A program made the position numbers and the translations under genes. Below are positions 5,452 through 11,439 of a stretch of DNA of 11,439 bases, piece after piece (positions within the stretch are counted from its first letter, which is position 1; the number at the start of each line of letters is the position of its first letter). Where the stretch lies: NCBI GenBank assembly GCA_049273855.1, contig JBASRN010000207.1, positions 1 to 11,439 on the forward strand, in the 5' to 3' direction. The notes beneath the pieces were generated by a model. That model worked only from the letters and a program-made list of their open reading frames with translations. It was not told the origin of the DNA and did not search any database. The DNA comes from Onstottus_B sp049273855. GTDB taxonomy: Bacteria; Acidobacteriota; Blastocatellia; UBA7656.

Positions 5452-8400
5452 ATGAGCTTGTTTCCTCCACTGACATCGGAATGCGCTGAGCGATCCGCCG
5501 GCGAGCCTGTTCTCTTACACCAGTTCTTTGAGCGAGCCGCTCGGCGGTGGCCGGACCGGACGGCGGTGGATGCCCCTCCCAGCAACGGAAGGCGCGAACG
5601 GCGGCTCATAACCTATGGGGAACTGGAACGCCAATCCAATTCGTTGGCGGGTTCTCTTCGAAGGGTCGTAGATACGGAGTGCGTTGTTGCGATACTCCTA
5701 CCCCGGCACAACGAGCATCTTTACATCAGCCAGTTGGCAGTGTTGAAGGCAGGCGGCGCTTACACGTGCATCGACTCGGCGTTCCCGGACGAACAAGTGC
5801 GCGACATCCTCGCAGATTCTGAAGCCGTCGCGCTTCTAACCGACGGCGCCGGCGCCGCCCGGGCAAGTCAATTCGGCTTCGCCGCCCAGCGAGTATTCGA
5901 CGTGGCGGACCTGATCGCTGGGAATGCGAACCCGGCCGTTGAGCCGCCGCATTGGCTTGCGCCAACCAGCCTCGCTTACATCATCTACACTTCGGGTACG
6001 ACGGGCCGGCCCAAGGGTGTGATGATCGAGCACGCGAGCATCGCTAATCTCGTCGGCTCAGACCTCGAAGAGTTCTGTCTTTCCCCGGACGACCGGGTTG
6101 GCCAGAGTTCATCCGCCTCTTACGATTCATCGATCGAAGAAATCTGGCTCGCGTTCGGCGCCGGGGCAACCGTCGTGCTGATGGACGACGAGACGACGAG
6201 GCTTGGGCCGGATTTAGTCCCATGGCTTCGCCGCGAACGGATAACTGTTTTCTGTCCGCCTCCCACAATGCTGCGCACCACGGGATGCGATGATCCCGAA
6301 ACGGCATTGCCGGAGCTGTCGCTCCTCTATGTCGGCGGCGAAGCGCTGCCGGCGGACGTAGCCGAACGTTGGGCGCGAGGCCGTCGTCTGGTGAACGGCT
6401 ATGGCCCGACCGAGTGCTCTGTGACGTCGATACGGGACACGATCCGAGAAGGCGAGCCGGTCACCATCGGCCGCCCGGTTCGTGGTCTTCAAGCATGGGT
6501 GCTGAACGAGTCGCTGGACGAAGTTCCCGATGGCCTGCAAGGCGAGCTTTGCATTGGCGGCGTCGGTCTGGCGCGAGGCTACCGCAATCGACCCGAACTG
6601 ACCGCCGAAAAGTTTCCCGAGCACCCTCGGCTGGGACGCATCTACCGAACCGGCGATTTGGCTCATCGCGATCACGAGGGCCGTCTCTTCTATCATGGAA
6701 GGATAGACTCGCAGATCAAGCTGCGCGGATATCGCATCGAGCTTGAAGCCATCGAGCGGCGCCTCGCTGAATGCGACGGAGTGCGCGAAGCTGCGTGCCG
6801 AGTCCAGGGAAACGGCTCGCACCAGACGTTGGTGGCGTTTGTCGTGCCCGAAGATGACCGCGAGCCGCCGTCCTTCGATGATCTGAAAGCATCTTTAAGA
6901 AAGGCGCTGCCGGCCTACATGGTTCCAAGCCGGTTCGGCGTTCTATCGGACTTGCCAACAACCGTCGGCGGGAAGCTCAACCGCAGCGACCTTCCATTCC
7001 TCGAAGCCCAAAGGCGGAATGGACACCGTAACGGAGTCGCGCCGCGAGGTGGACTGGAGAAGAAGATAGCAAAAGCTTTCGTGGAAGTCCTTCGTTTGCC
7101 CGGCGGCATTTCTGTCCACGACGATTTCTTTAACGATCTGGGAGGCGATTCGCTGAACGCCGCGGAGTTGATCTCGCTGCTGCGCGACGACCCCTCCACG
7201 GCGTCCATAGCGGTGCGCGATCTCTACGAAGCGCGAACGGTCGGCGGTCTCGCAATGCGTGCTCAGCCCGGCACGCACACCGAGAACGTCATTGAGACGG
7301 AGGCTGCGCGGCCAACGGGAAAGCCGATTCTTGCGACCAGCATTCAGGTCATTTGGATTCTAGCGGGGCTCGTTCTGGTTTCGTCAGTGGTGAGCTTTGC
7401 CGCCCTGGAGCTCCTGCCGTTTTTGATTCGAAGCATGGGTCTGATCCCGTTCCTGCTTCTGGCGCCAACCCTGCTCTCGGCGACATTGGTGATTTATACG
7501 CCTCTTGCAGTCCTGGTGGCAGCGCTGGTCAAGAAGATTCTGATCGGCCGCTATCGCCCACTGCGGGCGCCGGTGTGGGGAAGCTTTTACGTGCGCAACT
7601 GGATGGTCCAGCAGACCGTTCGGATCGTGCCGTGGGGGTGGATGCACGGGACCGTATTCCAACTCGCCGGGCTGCGAGCTTTGGGAGCGCGCATCGGAAG
7701 CCGTGTGCATATTCACCGCGGCGTGGGTTTGGAGCAGGGTGGATGGGACCTCCTCGAAATTGGCGATGACGTAACGATCAGCCAGGACGCTTCTATCAGG
7801 CTTGTTGATCTGGACGAGGGCCACATAGTCGTGGGCGCCGTCTCTCTAGGTGATGGGTGTACGTTAGACGTAAGGGCCGGCGTTGGGGGGAACACTTGTC
7901 TTGAACCGGGAGCGTATCTGACTGCGCTTTCGTCTTTACCGGAGGGCGGGCGCATTCCTCGAGGCGAGCTTTGGGATGGCGTGCCGGCGAGGTCCGCCGG
8001 CGTATCGCCCTCTCGACATTCGCCCCCGGAAGGACAGCTAATCTTGACGCCCCTTTGGCATGGGATAGTCACGGTTGCCGCGCGACTGGGGTTGATGACC
8101 GCTATCGGCGTTTCGCTGACGCTCCCCGCGACTCTCCTTGCGCTGATTCATAGAGTCGACAAAGAGCGCGCTTTGGATTGGCTTTCTTCACCTTCGCTCG
8201 ATGCTTCCCTGCTTGCCGCAGCGATTCTGATCGTTACCCTGGCAATGCCGTTGATGCTGGTTGTTGAAGCGGTCGTCGCGCGAATGCTCGGAAGGGTTAA
8301 TGCCGGTGTCATCAGCCGCTGGAGCCTGGCCTACGTGCGCGTCTGCTTGAAGACGCAGTTGGTCGACTACGCAGGCAAATGGCTAGCCGGTGCGTTATTT

Positions 8401-9534
8401 TGGCCGGTCTGGCTGCGATGCGCCGGCATGAAGGTAGGACGCGGAGCCGAGATCAGCACCATCATCAATGTAGTCCCTGAGTTGATCGAAATAGGCAGAA
8501 AGAGTTTCCTGGCCGACGGCATCTATCTTGGCGGGCCGCGGATTCACCGTGGCGCAGTGACGCTTGCTATCACCGCGCTTGGCGACAACACGTTTCTCGG
8601 CAACCACGTGATAATAGCGGGCGGTCAGCGGCTGCCCGGCGATATCCTGCTCGGCGTTTGCACCGTCGCGGATGAAGAAGCCGTGCGTGCAGGCAGTGCC
8701 TGGTTCGGCCATCCGCCGTTCGAGCTCCCTCGACGTGAAGTCATCCAATGTGACCGCAAGCTCACCTACGAGCCCTCGTTGATCCTTTGCGCGAACCGCG
8801 TGTTTTGGGAGATGTTGCGCTTTGCACTGCCTATCCTACCGGTGCTCATCTTGCCGGTCTGGTTGAAACTCCTGGCATACGCTCGATTGAATGTCTCAAC
8901 TCCTCACCTGATTCTGATCGTCGCGCCTCTGGCAAGTCTCGGCGCGCTATCATTCTTCTGTCTTCTGGTCCTCGCCTTAAAGTGGATACTGCTTGGGCGG
9001 GTTCGCCCCGGCCTACATCCTTTTTGGTCTTGCTGGTGCAACCGGTGGGACTTTTTGTATATGGCTTGGGAGATCTATGCGCGCGGTGCCCTAACTTCCT
9101 TGGAGGGAACGCTGTTGTTATCGTCGTATCTGCGCGCGATGGGGGCACGCATAGGGCGGCGAGTAGTGTTGGGAGGTGGGTTCGCGCAGGTCGTCGATCC
9201 GGATATGCTCGATTTCGAGGATGGGGTGACGGTGAGCTGTCAGATTCAAGCTCACACGTTTGAGGACCGGGTATTGAAGATCGACCGGGTGAGAATACGC
9301 CGGCGCGCGACGGTTGGAAGCGGAGCGGTGCTGCTGTACGGCGCGGAGATCGGCGTTCGAACTCAGGTCGCCCCGCACAGCGTCGTGATGAAGCGCGAGA
9401 GCCTGCTACCCGGACGGTCTTATTCCGGAGTTCCGACGCGTCCGGTTCAGTCGACGAACGCCGCATCATCGGCGAGCGCGGAGTGGAGTGAAGCACTCGC
9501 GTCAGCGGGTGCGGAGATCTCAGGCGTAGGATAA
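5452..9534 (+). CDS. Pls/PosA-family membrane NRPS-like protein (A-T-[2TM-hexapeptide domain]x3), predicted amino-acid polymer synthetase
   Basis: Encodes 1360 residues. The adenylation domain (~20-515) shows YTSGTTGRPKG (179-189), YDSS (224-227), NGYGPTE (315-321), YRTGDL (398-403), KLRGYRIE (423-430) and the terminal Lys K508 in GGKLNR. A carrier domain (~535-600) has LGGDSL with phosphopantetheine Ser S567. Six hydrophobic segments follow (~630-652, 660-692, 868-898, 915-943, 1122-1146, 1152-1180). After each pair comes a soluble, hexapeptide-like region (~740-850, 985-1095, 1228-1330). There is no HHxxxDG condensation motif and no thioesterase. This matches Streptomyces epsilon-poly-L-lysine synthetase, in which the membrane domains join activated amino acids. 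Aligned to GrsA by eye, the specificity residues are D225, S226, E229, C268, Y293, G295, G316, V324, T325, K508; the Glu hints at a basic amino acid. GAGGTG lies 11 nt before the ATG, and an in-frame TGA precedes it. The product is unknown. Confidence 0.92.
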   Translation: MSLFPPLTSECAERSAGEPVLLHQFFERAARRWPDRTAVDAPPSNGRRERRLITYGELERQSNSLAGSLRRVVDTECVVAILLPRHNEHLYISQLAVLKAGGAYTCIDSAFPDEQVRDILADSEAVALLTDGAGAARASQFGFAAQRVFDVADLIAGNANPAVEPPHWLAPTSLAYIIYTSGTTGRPKGVMIEHASIANLVGSDLEEFCLSPDDRVGQSSSASYDSSIEEIWLAFGAGATVVLMDDETTRLGPDLVPWLRRERITVFCPPPTMLRTTGCDDPETALPELSLLYVGGEALPADVAERWARGRRLVNGYGPTECSVTSIRDTIREGEPVTIGRPVRGLQAWVLNESLDEVPDGLQGELCIGGVGLARGYRNRPELTAEKFPEHPRLGRIYRTGDLAHRDHEGRLFYHGRIDSQIKLRGYRIELEAIERRLAECDGVREAACRVQGNGSHQTLVAFVVPEDDREPPSFDDLKASLRKALPAYMVPSRFGVLSDLPTTVGGKLNRSDLPFLEAQRRNGHRNGVAPRGGLEKKIAKAFVEVLRLPGGISVHDDFFNDLGGDSLNAAELISLLRDDPSTASIAVRDLYEARTVGGLAMRAQPGTHTENVIETEAARPTGKPILATSIQVIWILAGLVLVSSVVSFAALELLPFLIRSMGLIPFLLLAPTLLSATLVIYTPLAVLVAALVKKILIGRYRPLRAPVWGSFYVRNWMVQQTVRIVPWGWMHGTVFQLAGLRALGARIGSRVHIHRGVGLEQGGWDLLEIGDDVTISQDASIRLVDLDEGHIVVGAVSLGDGCTLDVRAGVGGNTCLEPGAYLTALSSLPEGGRIPRGELWDGVPARSAGVSPSRHSPPEGQLILTPLWHGIVTVAARLGLMTAIGVSLTLPATLLALIHRVDKERALDWLSSPSLDASLLAAAILIVTLAMPLMLVVEAVVARMLGRVNAGVISRWSLAYVRVCLKTQLVDYAGKWLAGALFWPVWLRCAGMKVGRGAEISTIINVVPELIEIGRKSFLADGIYLGGPRIHRGAVTLAITALGDNTFLGNHVIIAGGQRLPGDILLGVCTVADEEAVRAGSAWFGHPPFELPRREVIQCDRKLTYEPSLILCANRVFWEMLRFALPILPVLILPVWLKLLAYARLNVSTPHLILIVAPLASLGALSFFCLLVLALKWILLGRVRPGLHPFWSCWCNRWDFLYMAWEIYARGALTSLEGTLLLSSYLRAMGARIGRRVVLGGGFAQVVDPDMLDFEDGVTVSCQIQAHTFEDRVLKIDRVRIRRRATVGSGAVLLYGAEIGVRTQVAPHSVVMKRESLLPGRSYSGVPTRPVQSTNAASSASAEWSEALASAGAEISGVG

Positions 9535-9541
9535 GATCGTC

Positions 9542-10036
9542 TCAGTCGGCCCCGCTCCGATTGTGAGACTCGCTGTCAGCATCATCCCTGTCCCGCTTCC
9601 ATCTTCTCCGCTTAGGGTCTCCGTCCTCGTAAACTGTCATCATTGCTTCGTCGATACTCAATTCAAACAGGATATAACTTTCCTGTGGGTCGTAGCCTAT
9701 CGCTCTTGCTACATCAAACGCCTGTTCTCGCGTAGCTTGATCCTTGACCTCGGCTGCCGGGCCGCTGATCAAGAACTCTCCTTGCCCGCCGCTGTTATCC
9801 TCTACGGCGCAGTGCATACAATACCTTGCATCCCGGCGCAGGTCGTGTCCTTTAGGGGAAGTAGGCTCCATATAAACAAACAAACGATCCTCTGCCAGGA
9901 AGGGGGACACCGGGTGAACACGTGGGGAACCATCCGGGCGTATGGTTGCAAGATAGGCGATGCGGTGTTCCAACCTTTGTTTTCCGAAGGAAGCAAGCGC
10001 AGGTGCAACGGCGGCAACTTGTGCCCAGCTTGTCAC
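9542..10036 (-). CDS. Pyridoxamine 5'-phosphate oxidase-like flavin split-barrel protein
   Basis: Encodes 164 residues from a GTG start supported by a strong ribosome binding site. RIAYLATIRPDGSPRVHPVSPFLAEDRLFVYM (residues 25-56, seen here as IAYLATIRPDGSPRVHPV then LFVYM) is the hallmark first half of the FMN-binding split barrel. SPKGHDLRRDARYCMH (60-75) is the usual loop and helix before the next strand, and GEFLISGPAAEV (86-97) the next strand pair. Members bind FMN, F420, heme or biliverdin; length and the lack of the pyridoxal-binding C-terminus argue against true PdxH. The last ~27 residues are highly charged (KRRRWKRDRDD) and probably disordered. It is convergent with the Pls-like gene with only 7 bp between stops, so it is probably a separate unit. 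The exact substrate cannot be told. Confidence 0.85.
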   Translation of the reverse strand: MTSWAQVAAVAPALASFGKQRLEHRIAYLATIRPDGSPRVHPVSPFLAEDRLFVYMEPTSPKGHDLRRDARYCMHCAVEDNSGGQGEFLISGPAAEVKDQATREQAFDVARAIGYDPQESYILFELSIDEAMMTVYEDGDPKRRRWKRDRDDADSESHNRSGAD

Positions 10037-10044
10037 TGAATTGT

Positions 10045-10052
10045 CCCTCCTC
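10045..10052 (-). promoter_or_regulatory. Strong ribosome binding site for the split-barrel protein
   Basis: On the minus strand GAGGAGGG lies 8 nt before the GTG codon (10036-10034). It settles the start, since no ATG lies nearby in frame. Confidence 0.7.
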
Positions 10053-10108
10053 GATTAAGGTCGTCCCTTTAGCCTTCTGAGCAGCATTTGCAACACTCGG
10101 TCGGAGTC

Positions 10109-10152
10109 GGTGGTTGACTGTTCAGCAGGAACTCTCACGCTGAAGGACCACC
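10109..10152. other. Two-part hairpin in the spacer
   Basis: GGTGGT (10109-10114) pairs with ACCACC (10147-10152); TTCAGC (10121-10126) pairs with GCTGAA (10139-10144). An asymmetric internal loop (6 and 2 nt) separates the two stems. It could belong to a small RNA or to the leader of the minus-strand split-barrel gene. Confidence 0.3.
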
Positions 10153-10383
10153 AAGCTTTACCTGGCGCACTAACATACCGTTTGACCGGGCTCCAAGCAA
10201 CGCTGGATCCAGCCTAGTTCGACATTAGCGCCATTGCCGTAGGACCGTGAGCTACCAACGCAGCCCCGGCAGAGATCCGGGCGCGCCGTTTTCTCGCGTG
10301 GCCTCTCCAGAAATACACGCTTCCGCATCGTGCTTCAAGCCCTCGAAGCACTTGGCAGCGTGTTAACTCCCCTTAAACCACAA

Positions 10384-11439
10384 TCACTCTCTCGCATCAA
10401 TCACGAAACCTGCGATTACAGCGATCGCTGCGGATATGACCATTATAAAGATCGACCAACAATTACCGAGCAGGCGGCCGCCAATCGTCAATCCCCTTGT
10501 TGACCTGCGCTCGAAGAAGAGGTGTGCGAGCGCGAGACACACCCCTCCAATTGCAAGACAGTAAATTCGATGTACCAGGATTGTGGCTTGATTGTTTCCT
10601 GCTCCCGTTAGATCAGGATACTGCCAGAGTTGATAAAGCGGCGGATTGTAGAGCCAGTGGTTATAGCCCTGGCTGTACAGATAAAAGAGTCCGCCGCCGG
10701 TTGCTATGCTCACAGCATAAGCGAAATATTTATCCCGCAGTAGGACGTTCAGCGCGATGGATGCTGCTGTCATAAACGCTACGCTCGGAAGCAGAATCAC
10801 TGTGTAGACCGTTAGGTAAGCCGAAACTTCAAGGGGCGTGTGACCCCGGAGGAGTTGAATCATTATTGAGGTAAGGCCAACGAGCACAACCAGCGAGAAC
10901 GTCAGCAAAAACGTGGCAAAGAATTTTGAGAGCAGCAAGACACTGTTCGGAACAGGCGCGGCCCATAGAATTGGCTCAATCCTCACTTCGCGATCACGGT
11001 GCATAGCTTCGCCCGTGTAGAAGACCGTCATGCCCACTAAGAACAACAACAGCGTCGTGGCCGTGCTAGTCGCGTATGTGGCGGAATAGGACGTGTCGGG
11101 AACAACTTCATAAAAAGCGAGTTCCAAAGTAGAAAGAAAGACAGCCAGCGGAACCAGCACGACCAAGCTTCGTTCAGCGCGAAGCAGACGAAACTCAACG
11201 CCCAGGGCCGCGATAAGTGTTTTGAAGGACTCCGGAAACCCTTCGCCGGCCCTGGTGACTTCGGGTAGTGAGACCCCTGCGAGCATCGCTGTCTCTTTCA
11301 GCTCATGCTGTCCCTCGGGGCGCGTCTCCTGGAAACTCTTCGAGTCGTAATAAACTCTATCGGCTGCGGTTGAAAGGCCGAGCACTGAAGACTTTTCCAG
11401 ATCGCTCGATCGCTCGGCTATCGCGAAGCGTGCGTAAAG
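10384..11439 (-). CDS. ABC-2-type transporter permease, partial (N-terminus beyond the window)
   Basis: The frame is open through the right edge, so only the C-terminal ~351 residues are visible. A GTG at 11385 would give 333 residues but has no special support. Before the first membrane helix there is a hydrophilic ~70-residue stretch (relative to that GTG). About seven hydrophobic segments follow: ~73-92, 108-124, 149-177, 190-214, 219-238, 269-290 and 308-328. Between the second and third, GEAMHRDREVRIEPILWAAP (125-144) is the cytoplasmic-loop type seen in ABC-2 permeases, including the large permeases sometimes fused to M1 peptidase-like domains; here the protein ends right after the last helix, so no such C-terminal fusion exists. 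The hydrophilic start may link to an earlier membrane half outside the window. Its ATPase partner is not in view, so the substrate is unknown. Confidence 0.8.
   Translation of the reverse strand, partial: LYARFAIAERSSDLEKSSVLGLSTAADRVYYDSKSFQETRPEGQHELKETAMLAGVSLPEVTRAGEGFPESFKTLIAALGVEFRLLRAERSLVVLVPLAVFLSTLELAFYEVVPDTSYSATYATSTATTLLLFLVGMTVFYTGEAMHRDREVRIEPILWAAPVPNSVLLLSKFFATFLLTFSLVVLVGLTSIMIQLLRGHTPLEVSAYLTVYTVILLPSVAFMTAASIALNVLLRDKYFAYAVSIATGGGLFYLYSQGYNHWLYNPPLYQLWQYPDLTGAGNNQATILVHRIYCLAIGGVCLALAHLFFERRSTRGLTIGGRLLGNCWSIFIMVISAAIAVIAGFVIDARE

Larger units (their letters stand above)
10037..10383. other. 347-bp gene-free spacer with two hairpins
   Basis: No convincing ORF or tRNA is seen. 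A two-part hairpin lies at 10109-10152: GGTGGT/ACCACC outside and TTCAGC/GCTGAA inside, 12-nt loop. A 7-bp hairpin lies at 10330-10351 (GTGCTTC/GAAGCAC, 8-nt loop), 33 bp past the permease stop; it lacks a T-run in the permease direction, so it is a weak terminator candidate. The promoter of the split-barrel gene should also lie here, but I see no clear pair. Confidence 0.6.

Noticed and set aside
5452..7250. Reading the A-T portion as an acyl-CoA ligase or a conventional multi-module NRPS
   Set aside because: The A-domain motifs, the LGGDSL carrier site and the membrane C-terminal half fit the Pls family; no condensation motif or second module exists.
8846..9496. A 216-codon minus-strand frame inside the Pls-like gene
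   Set aside because: It is antisense to hydrophobic and hexapeptide-like regions of the synthetase; its Ser/Arg/Pro-rich translation has no recognisable content.
9542..10036. Assigning the split-barrel protein as PdxH
   Set aside because: It is shorter than PdxH (about 210-220 residues) and lacks the conserved C-terminal pyridoxal-phosphate-binding region.
1..11439. CRISPR arrays, tRNA or rRNA genes, prophage or IS transposase
   Set aside because: No regularly spaced direct repeats, no tRNA-like cloverleaf and no transposase or phage protein motif were seen in any frame.

Overview
This 11.4-kb window looks like a piece of a moderately GC-rich chromosome from a free-living Gram-negative-type bacterium. 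The gene set and protein style suggest Acidobacteriota, possibly class Blastocatellia, but I see no rRNA or marker gene, so this placement is only an impression. Six protein genes are well supported. No tRNA, rRNA, CRISPR array, transposase or phage gene was found.

Left part (1-3583). A conserved protein of unknown function (120-671) is followed after 14 bp by a thiamine-diphosphate 2-oxoacid dehydrogenase E1 alpha subunit (686-1834). The E1 beta subunit lies at 2453-3427. The two E1 genes, usually adjacent, are separated by a 618-bp spacer rich in DNA/RNA structure. It holds an intrinsic-terminator-like hairpin, a loopless perfect 40-bp palindrome, a second hairpin that is an inverted copy of the first (REPIN-like arrangement), a longer bulged hairpin and two possible tiny ORFs. 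No E2 or E3 gene is in the window, so the substrate (pyruvate, branched-chain oxoacid or acetoin-type) cannot be fixed.

Middle (3428-5451). The E1 beta gene converges on a tryptophanase gene (minus strand, 3584-5002). Between them is a near-perfect 29-bp inverted repeat. The tryptophanase keeps the catalytic residues of the beta-eliminating lyase family and carries the tryptophanase, not tyrosine phenol-lyase, substrate-pocket residues. A 449-bp divergent spacer, with hairpins on both sides and a candidate promoter, separates it from the next gene.

Right part (5452-11439). The largest gene (5452-9534) encodes a 1360-residue single-module NRPS-like protein: adenylation domain, carrier domain, then a membrane-embedded C-terminal half of three repeated units, each with two membrane segments and a hexapeptide-like domain. 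This is the architecture of Pls/PosA enzymes, whose best known member is the Streptomyces epsilon-poly-L-lysine synthetase. It is the most interesting gene here. It converges on a small flavin split-barrel (PNPOx-like) protein (minus, 9542-10036). After a 347-bp gene-free spacer comes the C-terminal part of an ABC-2-type permease (minus, 10384 to the window edge). Apart from the E1 pair, nothing shows that these genes share one pathway; the window reads as several independent transcription units.
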